A stretch of DNA of 64,000 nt. Origin: Nonomuraea sp. PA05. Lineage in GTDB: Bacteria; Actinomycetota; Actinomycetes; Streptosporangiales; Streptosporangiaceae. Position 1 is the first letter of the stretch. Each line of letters begins with the position of its first letter. This document shows positions 32,852-41,462 of the stretch, one piece after another. The position numbers and the translations under genes were made by a program. The stretch covers positions 62,001 through 126,000 of the forward strand of contig NZ_VSEY01000006.1 in the NCBI RefSeq assembly GCF_008086045.1, read 5' to 3'. Under the pieces are notes generated by a model. The model made no database searches, had not been told where the DNA came from, and saw nothing but the letters and a program-made list of their open reading frames with translations.

Positions 32852-33854
32852 GCGACTCCCATGCGGAAAGAATGGCCGCCTCCTTCTCCGGGGCCATGCC
32901 GTGCCGGTTCTTCTTGCCGTAGTTGCGCTTGTCCTCGGGGATCTCGCGCAGCCAGGCCCACGTGTCGCGCACCGTCTCCGCCACCGGCCTGGTGCGCAGC
33001 CCGGCCGCCTCGGCCTTGGCCGTCGGGACGCTCCAGAAGTTGTCCCTGACCTCCGACGGCGGGCTCCACAGCGGCAGCTCCACGAACGCCCCCGCCTCCT
33101 GCTCCACCAGGAACGCGTCGTCCACCCACACCAGCTCGGCGCCAGACTCCGTGGCCGCCACACACTCGGCCAGCCACGCGCCGTACGTCGTCTCGCCGGC
33201 CGGGCCCGTCACCAGGAAGCTGCCGGAGGCGCCGCGCGCGGCCTGGTCGAGAGTGAAGGCCGCCACGTCGCGGGCGTCCACGACCTGCAGCGGCCCGGAC
33301 GGCTCGCCGGGGGCCAGCACCTTGCCGCCCCGGGAGATCCTGGTCAGCCACCACGGCAGCCTGGCCACGTCCTCGTGCGGGCCGAGGATGACGCCGGGCC
33401 GCACGATCAGCGCGTCGCCGTCGAAGCCCTCCTCGATCGCCCGCTCGCAGCCCGCCTTCAGCGCCCCGTAGTCGCCGTCGTCCGGCCCGGCGTCCGGCGC
33501 GCACGCCCAGCCGGGCGCCTCCTCCACGGCGGGCTTGGCGGGGAAGCCGTCGACCGCCGAGACGCTGGACACGAACGCGTACGTGGCCACCCGGCCCGAC
33601 AGCACCGCCACCGACTCGCCCACCACGCGCGGCACGTAGCCGCAGGTGTCGACCACGACGTCCCACGAGCGGCCCTCGGCCAGCCGCTCCAGGTCCGCGC
33701 GCGCCTCCCTGTCGCCCCGCACGGCCTCCACGCCGGGCACGTCGGCCCCGCTGCGCCCTCTGTTGAACGTCGTCACCTCATGGCCCCGCGCCAGCGCCGC
33801 CTCCACGACAGCGCGCCCCAGGAACCCCGACCCACCCATGACCAGAACCTTCAT
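32841..33854 (-). CDS. NAD-dependent epimerase/reductase family protein
   Basis: The 337-residue extended short-chain dehydrogenase has an N-terminal dinucleotide loop VLVMGGSGFLGRAVVEAALARG, VVDTCGYVP, FVSSVSAVDGF and DYGALKAGCERAIEE. The last is a Tyr-x-x-x-Lys pair in a GDYGALKAG context. The family binds NAD(P) and modifies sugars or other small molecules; the substrate is unknown. It starts four bases after the SulP/carbonic-anhydrase stop, so the two form an operon. Confidence 0.85.
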   Translation of the reverse strand: MKVLVMGGSGFLGRAVVEAALARGHEVTTFNRGRSGADVPGVEAVRGDREARADLERLAEGRSWDVVVDTCGYVPRVVGESVAVLSGRVATYAFVSSVSAVDGFPAKPAVEEAPGWACAPDAGPDDGDYGALKAGCERAIEEGFDGDALIVRPGVILGPHEDVARLPWWLTRISRGGKVLAPGEPSGPLQVVDARDVAAFTLDQAARGASGSFLVTGPAGETTYGAWLAECVAATESGAELVWVDDAFLVEQEAGAFVELPLWSPPSEVRDNFWSVPTAKAEAAGLRTRPVAETVRDTWAWLREIPEDKRNYGKKNRHGMAPEKEAAILSAWESRSA

Positions 33855-33858
33855 GGGT

Positions 33859-36093
33859 TCAATCCTCGCTCGTGACCACCGTGCGATCGAACTTCTTCAC
33901 GCAGAGCGTAGGCCGCAGCGGCGGCACCATGTGCACCCGGGCGGAGCCGATGTCGAAGTACAGCCCGACCAGCTCCAGCTTGCCCGCCCGCACCTGCTCG
34001 TCGACCTTGCGGTAGGTCCGCAGGTTCTCCAGTTGCTGCTGGACGTTGACGCGGCACAGCACGTCCAGCGCCCCGGCGTGCAGCCGCTCGCCCTCGGTCT
34101 CGATGAACGTGGCCAGGCTGTGGTCACCGTGGCGCAGCCACCTGCGCAGCCCTGGCAGGCTGCCGGCCTGCACCCCGCCGCTCAGCACCCCGGCCATCGC
34201 GCCGCAGCCCGAGTGCCCGCACACGGTGATCGTGTGCACGCCCAGCACCTGCGTCGCGTACTCGATCGCCGCCACCACCGAGTCGTCGTGCGGCTCGGAG
34301 CCCTTGCGCGGCACCAGGTTGCCGATGTTGCGCACGGTGAACAGGTCGCCGGGGCCGCTCGCGGTGATCAGGCTGGGCATGATGCGGGAGTCGGCGCACG
34401 TGATGAACAGGTGCGACGGCTGCTGCTTGCGGGCCAGCTCGGTGAAGATGGGCTTCACGAGCGGCGCCGTACGGCGGTGGTACTCGCGCGCACCCGCCGT
34501 CAGCAGGCACTCCGACGCGCCGTCGTGGGACACGCTGACCGGCTCTTGCTCGCGGCGCCGGTGCGCCCACGGCAGCCACCAGCGGTCCGGCGCCTTCAGC
34601 GGCGACTTGGCGGGCAGCGTGCGCGCCCCGCTGGCCGCCAGCGCGTACCACTCGTCGTGCAGCTCGTCGATGACCACCGTGCCGCCCATGCGCTCGTGGT
34701 CGAGCCGCCAGGAGTGGATGGCCTCGAAGGCGCCGTTGTCCATGAAGTCGATGTTCAGGTCGAGGTCGACGGTCGTGGCCGCGGGGATCGTCCGCAGCTC
34801 GTGCGTCAGCCTCGGCACGCCCAGGAACGTCAGCGACCCCGAGATCGTCACGTTCAGCCGCCCGTCGCGGTCCTCCCGCTTGAGCACCGTCACCCAGGTC
34901 AGGCGGCGCAGCGCGAGCAGCGCGGCCAGCGCCAGCCCCGCCAGCACCCCCTCGGCCAGGCCGAGCAGGATGACGGCGGCCATCGTCACCAGGTACACCG
35001 GCACCTCGCCGTGCCCGTGCACCTTCCTGATGTGGCCCAGGTTCACCATCTGCACGCCGATCAGCACCAGCAGCGCGGCCAGCGCCTCCAGCGGGATCAG
35101 CGTGATCGTCCAGCCGAAGCCGAGCGCGAACACCAGCACCCACACCCCGTGCAGGATCGCCGACCAGCGCGTACGGGCGCCCGCCCGCACGTTCGCGGTG
35201 CTGCGCACGATCACCCCGGCCACGGGGAGGCCGCCGAGCGCGCCGGTGACCATGTTCGCCACGCCCTGGCCGGTCAGCTCCTGGTCGAGGTCCACCCGGC
35301 GCCCGCCGTGCATGCCGTCGATCGCCACCGAGCACAGCAGCGACTCGCACCCGGCCAGCAGCGCCACCAGCAGCACCGAGACCACCACCAGGTGCCAGTC
35401 GCCCTGCGGCAGCACGGGGAAGGCCCACTCGCCGAGGCTGTCGGACAGGTCCACCCGCGTCACGTCCCAGCCGAACGCCCACGCCGTCACCGCCGCCGTG
35501 GCCAGCGCCGCCAGCGGCGCGGGGATCACCTTGACGCGCCTGGGCAGCCGCGTCCACAACGCCAGGACGGTGATCGTGAGGATGCCGACGGCCACCTTGT
35601 GCCCGTGCAGGTCGGCGATCTGGCCGGGCAGCTCCAGCACGTTCGCGATGGCGGACTTCTGCGGGCTGCCGCCCAGCACCACGTGGAGCTGCGAGAGGGC
35701 GATGATGACGCCGACGGCCGCCAGCATGCCGTGGATCACGGCCGGCGACACCGCCAGCGCCGCCCTGGCCGCCTTCAGCACCCCCAGCACGAGCTGGACG
35801 GCCCCGGCCAGCAGGGTGATCATGCAGGTGGCGCGCCACCCGTACGTGTGCACGAGGTCCACGACCACCAGCGACAGCCCGGCGGCGGGGCCGCTCACCT
35901 GGACGGCAGAACCGCCCAGCGCGCCCGCCACGACGCCGCCCACCACGGCGGCGATCAACCCGGCCGCCAGCGGCGCTCCTGAGGCCATCGCGATGCCCAG
36001 GGAGAGGGGCACCGCGATGAGGAAGACGACGAGCGAGGCTGGCACATCATGCCGGAGGGTGCTCATCCAGCTACTCTGCGTGTCGCGGAACAT
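33859..36093 (-). CDS. SulP anion transporter fused to beta-carbonic anhydrase
   Basis: The 744-residue protein begins with a SulP transporter of ten or more helices (about 1-400; PASLVVFLIAVPLSLGIAMASG, VSPAVIHGMLAAVGVIIALSQ in part). A STAS-like segment follows (about 410-500; FMDNGAFEAIHSWRLDHE). A beta-class carbonic anhydrase occupies about 535-744. Its zinc ligands are Cys566, His627 and Cys630, with the Asp568-Arg570 dyad (CADSR, GHSGCG). It resembles the mycobacterial Rv3273 type and would couple bicarbonate or sulfate transport to CO2 hydration. The start may instead be ATG 36066. Confidence 0.9.
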   Translation of the reverse strand: MFRDTQSSWMSTLRHDVPASLVVFLIAVPLSLGIAMASGAPLAAGLIAAVVGGVVAGALGGSAVQVSGPAAGLSLVVVDLVHTYGWRATCMITLLAGAVQLVLGVLKAARAALAVSPAVIHGMLAAVGVIIALSQLHVVLGGSPQKSAIANVLELPGQIADLHGHKVAVGILTITVLALWTRLPRRVKVIPAPLAALATAAVTAWAFGWDVTRVDLSDSLGEWAFPVLPQGDWHLVVVSVLLVALLAGCESLLCSVAIDGMHGGRRVDLDQELTGQGVANMVTGALGGLPVAGVIVRSTANVRAGARTRWSAILHGVWVLVFALGFGWTITLIPLEALAALLVLIGVQMVNLGHIRKVHGHGEVPVYLVTMAAVILLGLAEGVLAGLALAALLALRRLTWVTVLKREDRDGRLNVTISGSLTFLGVPRLTHELRTIPAATTVDLDLNIDFMDNGAFEAIHSWRLDHERMGGTVVIDELHDEWYALAASGARTLPAKSPLKAPDRWWLPWAHRRREQEPVSVSHDGASECLLTAGAREYHRRTAPLVKPIFTELARKQQPSHLFITCADSRIMPSLITASGPGDLFTVRNIGNLVPRKGSEPHDDSVVAAIEYATQVLGVHTITVCGHSGCGAMAGVLSGGVQAGSLPGLRRWLRHGDHSLATFIETEGERLHAGALDVLCRVNVQQQLENLRTYRKVDEQVRAGKLELVGLYFDIGSARVHMVPPLRPTLCVKKFDRTVVTSED

Positions 36094-36171
36094 GGAGCAA
36101 ACCCTAGGGCTCCGTCGTCCTCGCTTCAGGGGGGAGTCGCGCTGGTTTTACCTATTCATGGGTACTGGAGA

Positions 36172-37632
36172 TCACCGGTAGTAGTCGTGCGGATAGTCCT
36201 GCTGGTCCGGGCCGCGCCGGTGGTTGCCGCGGCCGTCGCCGCGCGCCTGCGCGGGCTGGCCGGGCCGGCTCCCGGCGGCGCCGTTGCCCGCCGACGGCGG
36301 CTCGGGCCAGGCGGCGGGGCTGGTCGTGATGTCGCCGGTCTCGTACGCGCCCGCCGCGAACGGGGAGGCGGGCGGAACCGGCGGCGTCGGGGTGGACAGC
36401 ACGTCGTAGTTCGAGACGGCCCGGCCGGGCACGGTCGGCGTGCCGCTGGCGGGGGAGGGGCCGGTCAGCGGGTCGGAGTCGTCGGCCACGGCCCAGCCGG
36501 AGCGCACCTCGTACGAGGCGGGATAGGACGAGCGCGCGGCGGGCTGCTCGAACGCCGGCCACGAGCTGGCGCCGGGGTAGGGCGTGGCGGAGGGGGTGGG
36601 GGCCGGGTCGTCCAGGATGTCGGCCGAGGCCGCCCAGGAGCCGGACGTGGTGCCCGCGGGCTGCTGGGTCCAGGTGGTCTCGAGCGCGTCGGCCGCGCCG
36701 CCGCCGTACGCGGGGAACGGGTCGCTCGTCGGCGCGCCGTGGATGGGGCCGGGAGCGGCCGGGAAGTTGCCGCTGGAGGTCGGGCTCACCGCGGGGAACG
36801 AGCCGCTGCCGCTCGCGGTGCCGGGGTAGGCGCTGTTGGAGGAGATGGCGTTGGACGAGACCGCGTTGGAGGAGACGGGGGTGGGCCGGGGGGAGGGGGC
36901 CGGCTCGGGGCGGGTGGGGGCGGGCACCGGCTGGGCCGCCGCGCCGAGGATGCTCAGCACGTCGGGCGTCGGCGCCGCGAACGTCATGGTGCGCTGGTCG
37001 GCCAGCTCGGCCTGGCTGGGAGCGCGCTTCTGCGGCTCGACCAGGTCGGCGAGGTTGGCCGACGCGGCGGCGGGCTGACGCTGCGGGAGGGGGGCCTGAA
37101 CGGTGGCCGCGTTGGGGTCGACACCGGCGGAGGCGGCGGCGGGCCGCGGCTTGGCGGCGCGCTCGGGCCGCTTGGCGGGACGCTTGGGCTGCTGCCCGGC
37201 CTCGGCGGCGGGACGGTCGGGGCGTTCCACCGGACGGGAGGCGCCCTTCCTGGCGGCCACGGTGCCCCCGGCGCCGAACTCGCCCTCCTCCGCGTCACTG
37301 CGGATGTTGGCCCAGAACTCCTCGTCATCGTCGTCGGTCGTCGGGTTGCCCCACTCGTCGACGCCACGCCTGCCACGCTGACCGGTACGCACCGGTTTGG
37401 CCTTGACCTCGTCGATCGGACTGAAGTCAGGACTGAAATTGGCCATCCGCGGCTCGTGCGCCGCGAACTGGTCCGTCGAACGAGTCTGTGTCTGCTCCTC
37501 CTTCTCGGCCATCTCCTTCAGCCGTTCCGGAGGAAGCGAGCTCTCCCTGCGGTTCATCGAGCGCATGCCCAGTGCCACGACGACGAGCACGAGGAGCACG
37601 ACAGCGACCAAGCTCACTACGACCGCGATCAT
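36172..37632 (-). CDS. Single-helix membrane protein with long disordered tail
   Basis: Residues 2-23 form one hydrophobic helix (MIAVVVSLVAVVLLVLVVVA), followed by a charged segment and over 400 residues rich in Pro, Ala, Ser and Thr. A short acidic motif (DDDDEEFWANIRSD) and an SSNAVSSNAISSNS repeat stand out. I do not recognise a domain. The cytoplasmic tail could be a scaffold or a phosphorylation target. The ATG at 37632 follows GAGGGTGG; the frame is open to 37668. Confidence 0.65.
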   Translation of the reverse strand: MIAVVVSLVAVVLLVLVVVALGMRSMNRRESSLPPERLKEMAEKEEQTQTRSTDQFAAHEPRMANFSPDFSPIDEVKAKPVRTGQRGRRGVDEWGNPTTDDDDEEFWANIRSDAEEGEFGAGGTVAARKGASRPVERPDRPAAEAGQQPKRPAKRPERAAKPRPAAASAGVDPNAATVQAPLPQRQPAAASANLADLVEPQKRAPSQAELADQRTMTFAAPTPDVLSILGAAAQPVPAPTRPEPAPSPRPTPVSSNAVSSNAISSNSAYPGTASGSGSFPAVSPTSSGNFPAAPGPIHGAPTSDPFPAYGGGAADALETTWTQQPAGTTSGSWAASADILDDPAPTPSATPYPGASSWPAFEQPAARSSYPASYEVRSGWAVADDSDPLTGPSPASGTPTVPGRAVSNYDVLSTPTPPVPPASPFAAGAYETGDITTSPAAWPEPPSAGNGAAGSRPGQPAQARGDGRGNHRRGPDQQDYPHDYYR

Positions 37633-37816
37633 TGCACCACCCTCAAAGCCATGGCCTCCCTCTGGCACCGATGAGATCGCGCGGCCATCGACGCGATCTG
37701 CCCCCTTTGATCACCAGTGCCTAACAATTGGATCTGATTGTGTCGGACCACTATGAGAGTTGTCACACCCTACGTGAATAATTGGTACACCGGCACTACC
37801 TGCCGTGATCGGCCTC

Positions 37817-38392
37817 TCACTGGATGTCCACCACCGTGAGACGGCCGCGGGCGATGGTCTGTTCCGCGATCTTCTTCAGCACCGCGGGCAGCGGGGAGCC
37901 CGCCGGAAGACCCACCTTGCCGCTCAGCGTGTACACCGTGAACCGATAGCCGGCCTTCGGCTCGCACGGAGCCTCGTAACCCACCTTGCCACTGGTCACC
38001 CTCGCCTGCCCCGTGCCCGCCGGCGGGTCGGCGGCGGCGTTGGGGCCCAGCTCCGTCGTGGTGGCCGGGATGTCGTAGAGCACCCAGTGCACCGCTGCCT
38101 TCTCGGACGTGTGGCTGTCGACCACGATGGCGATCGACTTGGCCTTGGACAGCGGTTGGCTGGACCAGCGCAGCGGAGGGCTTTCCTGGTTGCCCTCGCA
38201 GGAGTATTCGCCGGGCAGCGGCTTGCCCTCGCGCAGCTCAGGACTGGAGACGTTGATCTCGGCGATGTCCTGCGCCTGGGACCTGCCGATGAAACCGAGA
38301 CTGGCGCAACCCGACAGCGACAGTGCGACCGCCGCCGCCGTCACACTGACAGCGAAGCGTCGCATGCGCGATGCCGCGTTACACAGCCCCAT
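37817..38392 (-). CDS. PEBP-family (YbhB/YbcL) lipoprotein
   Basis: The protein has a lipoprotein signal: a basic start (MRRF), a hydrophobic stretch, and lipobox LSLSGCAS. A phosphatidylethanolamine-binding domain follows with GEYSCEGNQESPPLRW, IAIVVDSHTSEKAAVHWVLYDIPATT and the C-terminal FTVYTLSGKVGLPAGSP. The usual DPDAP ligand segment is altered to DSHTSE. Bacterial members bind small anions or lipids, or inhibit proteases. An ATG at 38365 is an equally good start for the signal peptide. Confidence 0.8.
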   Translation of the reverse strand: MGLCNAASRMRRFAVSVTAAAVALSLSGCASLGFIGRSQAQDIAEINVSSPELREGKPLPGEYSCEGNQESPPLRWSSQPLSKAKSIAIVVDSHTSEKAAVHWVLYDIPATTTELGPNAAADPPAGTGQARVTSGKVGYEAPCEPKAGYRFTVYTLSGKVGLPAGSPLPAVLKKIAEQTIARGRLTVVDIQ

Positions 38393-39076
38393 GCCGGACG
38401 ATGCTACGCGGCTCTCGGCGGTGCGCAGACCGTTTCTCGATGGTCGGTGGTCGGTAAAGGATCCGAAAAGCGCAAGATTGAGGGCATTCGCGTAGTGAGG
38501 TTGGCCACATCGCCGCCCTCCGAAGCGTGTGTCGTGTTCGCATTCGCCCTTGGCAGGCCGCCCGTCCCGGTGAAAAGGACATGGGTTTCGGACCATCGGC
38601 GTCCCAAAAACAAGCTGCGCCCGGATGGCGGCATGCAGTACACGCTCGCTTCGAACGGGCGGCGGCTGCCACGTTGCGTGAGGCACTCGCGCAGTGGTGC
38701 GGTCACACGCTGGCCGGGCCTGGCTGGCACGTACGTGGCGCCGCCGACGTGGCCAAGCTCGACAGCCTGCGGTTGGCCGCCACGAGCATGGCACCGACGC
38801 CGAGCGCGGGTCCGGCAGACACGCCGGGACGGGCGGCGGATCTTTACGCACCCGCGCGCCCCGGACCCGCCCTGGCGTGTGTACGGCGCCCCGCCCGCCG
38901 CGAATCCGCGCCCGCTGCACACGCCCGCCCGCCGCGAATCCGCGCGCGCTGCACACGCCCGCCCGCCACGAATCCGCGCGCGCTGCACACGCCCGCCCGC
39001 CACGAATCCGCGCCCGCGCCGCGCTTACCGGGCCGGGGACAGATCGCCTGCCGGGTTCGCGCCATAAGCTGGCCTT
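38393..39076. other. 684-bp region without a recognised gene
   Basis: The 5' half (38393-38880) has normal base composition and open frames on both strands, but none shows a known domain or a good ribosome site. The 3' part is occupied by the 34-bp array. It may hold a decayed gene. Confidence 0.5.
38891..39018. repeat. 34-bp tandem repeat, about 3.8 copies
   Basis: Units start at 38891, 38925, 38959 and 38993, each containing CCGCCCGCC(G/A)CGAATCCGCG and CGCTGCACACGC. The array ends about 60 bp before the first PH-domain gene. Confidence 0.85.
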
Positions 39077-39598
39077 GTGACGTCAATGGGCGCTCTGCGC
39101 GATCCGGCGAACCGCGTCTCGCCCAAGGCCATCAGGATGTGGCTGCTGGAGTCGCTGGTCGCCTTCGTGTTCTTCCTGGGAGGCTCGCTCCTGGTGTCGC
39201 GGTGGATCGACGGGACCGACTGGTCGTGGGTGCCGCGATGGCTGGCCGCGGACGCGTGGCTGCTGCCCGTCGCGGTCATGGCGGTGACCCTGCCGTTCCT
39301 GGTGGCCGAGCCGTTCGTACGGTACTTCGTGCATCGCTGGGAGCTTTCTGGGGACGTCGTCTACGCCAGGTCGGGGTTCCTGACCAGGGAGTGGGTGTTC
39401 GTGCCTGTGAGCCGCATCCAGACGGTCGACAAGGGGCAGGGGTGGTTCGAGCGGATGCTCGGGCTGGCCACGCTCGAGATCAGGACGGCCTCCCACGCGG
39501 GGTCGTCCACGATCAAGGGGCTCGACTACCGGGTGGCGGCCGAGCTGGCGGAGCAGCTCGCGCGGCGGGCGGAGGAGCTGAGGGACGACGCGACATGA
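39077..39598 (+). CDS. Bacterial PH-domain membrane protein (YdbS-like)
   Basis: The 173-residue protein has two transmembrane helices (about 24-45 and 60-80) followed by a bPH2 domain (ELSGDVVYARSGFLTREWVFVPVSRIQTVD, seen in parts; LGLATLEIRTASHAGSSTIKGL). Family proteins anchor small beta-barrel domains at the membrane, and pairs of this type are common. It overlaps the next gene by 4 bp (ATGA). The start may be GTG 39077 or ATG 39086. Confidence 0.82.
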   Translation: MTSMGALRDPANRVSPKAIRMWLLESLVAFVFFLGGSLLVSRWIDGTDWSWVPRWLAADAWLLPVAVMAVTLPFLVAEPFVRYFVHRWELSGDVVYARSGFLTREWVFVPVSRIQTVDKGQGWFERMLGLATLEIRTASHAGSSTIKGLDYRVAAELAEQLARRAEELRDDAT

Positions 39599-41265
39599 GC
39601 GCTCCCGAGGATCGCCCCCACGGCGATGAGCCCCCTCCCGCTCACCCGGCCCACCACCAGGCTGGTCCGCCCGCCCACCCGGCTGGTCCCCCCGTTCGTC
39701 CGGCAGGCGCCCCCACGGGCTGGGCGCCGCCCGCGCCCGGCGGGTTCGAGGGCCCGCACCCCGCGCCCGGCGGGCCGTTCCCTGAAGCGCCGTTCCCGCG
39801 CCGGGCACCGCAGCGCCTCCACCCCAAGGTGCTGCTCATCGATCCCGTCCGGATGCTGCCCTCCCTCCTCCTCCCCCTGGTCGGCGTCCTGTTCGTGGGC
39901 GGCTTCTCCGCCCGCTCCTACGCCTACGCGGCCGTCGGCGTCGTCGCCGCCGTGGTGTTCTCGACCATCCGGTGGGCCACCTTCACGTACGAGATCGTCG
40001 GCGACCGCCTGGAGACCAAGCGCTCACTGATCAGCCGCTCCGTCCGCACCATCCCCCTGGAACGCATCCGCGGCGTCGACGTCTCCACCCCGCCCATGCA
40101 CCGCCTGCTCGGCCTGACCATCCTCAAGATCGACACGGGGGCGAGCGGCGACGAGGAGGAGGCCAAGCTCGCCGGCGTCTCCCTGGACGAGGCCGAACGC
40201 CTCAAGGCGCTCCTCCTGCGCCGCACCGCCGCCCCCGAGGACGCCCGCGTCCCGCACACCGCCCCCGGCCCCAAGGAACGGCCCATCATCGGCGTGCCCC
40301 GCAAGTGGCTCCTGTACGGGCCGCTGTCCGGCGCGTACCTGCTCACCCCGTTCGCGTTCATCGGCGGCGCGATCGGGCTGGCCCTCCAATGGGGAGACGA
40401 CCTGGGCCTCAGCCAGGACGACGCCCTGAGTGCGGGGGAGTGGCTCTGGGGACACCCCTCCCTCCTGCTCGGCGTGGCGGCGCTGCTCGTGCTGGCGATG
40501 CCGTTCGCGGGCGGCCTCATGTACGCCGTCTTCAACTGGAACTTCGTCCTCAAACGCCGCGACGGCTACCTCGTCGCCGAACGCGGGCTGATCAACCGGC
40601 GCAGCGTGTCGCTGGAGTCCAAGCGGGTGCGCGGCTACGAGATCGTGGACGGCCTGGCCGAACGGTGGGCCGGCGTCGTACGGGTGTGGGCCATCGTGAC
40701 CGGGCTCGGCGACTCGGAGACGCGCGGGCAACTCCTGCCCGACGTGCCGCGCACCGTGGCCATCCAGGTCACCGGGGACGCGATCGGCCCCTACCACGCC
40801 CCCCTCCGCCCCCACCCGCCCGTGGCCCGCCGACGCCGCCTGTTCCGGGCCGTCTCCCCATGGCTCCTCCTCACCGCCGCCGGCCTCGCCGGGTTGTGGC
40901 TCGCCGGAGGTTTCCTGTGGTGGGTCCTGCTCGTGCTGGCGTTGCTCCTCGCGGCGACGGGGGTGCCGCTGGGGCTCGATCGGTACGCGTCGCTCGGGCA
41001 CGGGTACGACGGGGCGCGGCTGGCGGTGCGGTCGGGGTCGCTGCGACGGGCCCAGGCCGTGGTCGAACGGCGGGCCGTGGTGGGGTGGCGGCTGCGGCAG
41101 ACCTGGTTCCAGCGGCGGGCGGGGGTGCTGACGCTGATCGCCGGGGTCGGGGCCGGGAAGGGTGGCTACTCGGCGATCGACGTCGCGGAGGCGCAGGGGG
41201 TGGAGTTCGCGGCGGAGGTGACGCCCGAGTGGCTGGCCCCGTTCCTGGAGCGCGGCGAGCCGTGA
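39595..41265 (+). CDS. Bacterial PH-domain membrane protein (YdbT-like)
   Basis: The 556-residue partner of the preceding gene has a Pro/His-rich N-terminal 70 residues. Three bPH2 domains alternate with transmembrane pairs: first near RLETKRSLISRSVRTIPLER, second near YLVAERGLINRRSVSLESKRV, third near LAVRSGSLRRAQAVVERRAV. The domains repeat the R-I-R-G-V/Y pattern. YdbS/YdbT pairs have been linked to envelope and stress functions, but no biochemical role is settled. The genes overlap and should be made together. Confidence 0.85.
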   Translation: MSAPEDRPHGDEPPPAHPAHHQAGPPAHPAGPPVRPAGAPTGWAPPAPGGFEGPHPAPGGPFPEAPFPRRAPQRLHPKVLLIDPVRMLPSLLLPLVGVLFVGGFSARSYAYAAVGVVAAVVFSTIRWATFTYEIVGDRLETKRSLISRSVRTIPLERIRGVDVSTPPMHRLLGLTILKIDTGASGDEEEAKLAGVSLDEAERLKALLLRRTAAPEDARVPHTAPGPKERPIIGVPRKWLLYGPLSGAYLLTPFAFIGGAIGLALQWGDDLGLSQDDALSAGEWLWGHPSLLLGVAALLVLAMPFAGGLMYAVFNWNFVLKRRDGYLVAERGLINRRSVSLESKRVRGYEIVDGLAERWAGVVRVWAIVTGLGDSETRGQLLPDVPRTVAIQVTGDAIGPYHAPLRPHPPVARRRRLFRAVSPWLLLTAAGLAGLWLAGGFLWWVLLVLALLLAATGVPLGLDRYASLGHGYDGARLAVRSGSLRRAQAVVERRAVVGWRLRQTWFQRRAGVLTLIAGVGAGKGGYSAIDVAEAQGVEFAAEVTPEWLAPFLERGEP

Positions 41266-41462
41266 TGCGACGGGGGTTGGCCGGCGTCGGTGACTGGCGC
41301 GGGTATTCGTGACGAGGCCGGCCGGCGCCGGTGGCTGGGCGCGGCGGATCCGGGCCGGTCACTCCTGCGGGGACGCGGGTGCGGCCATGGAGGGGTTCCT
41401 GGCATGCAGCCCGCCGCGCGCCCGACGCGTGACGGCGTGGTCGGTGGTGTCGTCTCCTGCGG

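Noticed and set aside
33646..35982. A 778-codon plus-strand frame opposite the SulP/carbonic anhydrase gene
   Set aside because: Its translation is His/Arg/Gln-rich with no domain, a third-position GC artefact.
38404..39003. A 199-codon minus-strand gene upstream of the PEBP lipoprotein
   Set aside because: Half of it is the 34-bp repeat in translation, and the remainder shows no domain or start signal.
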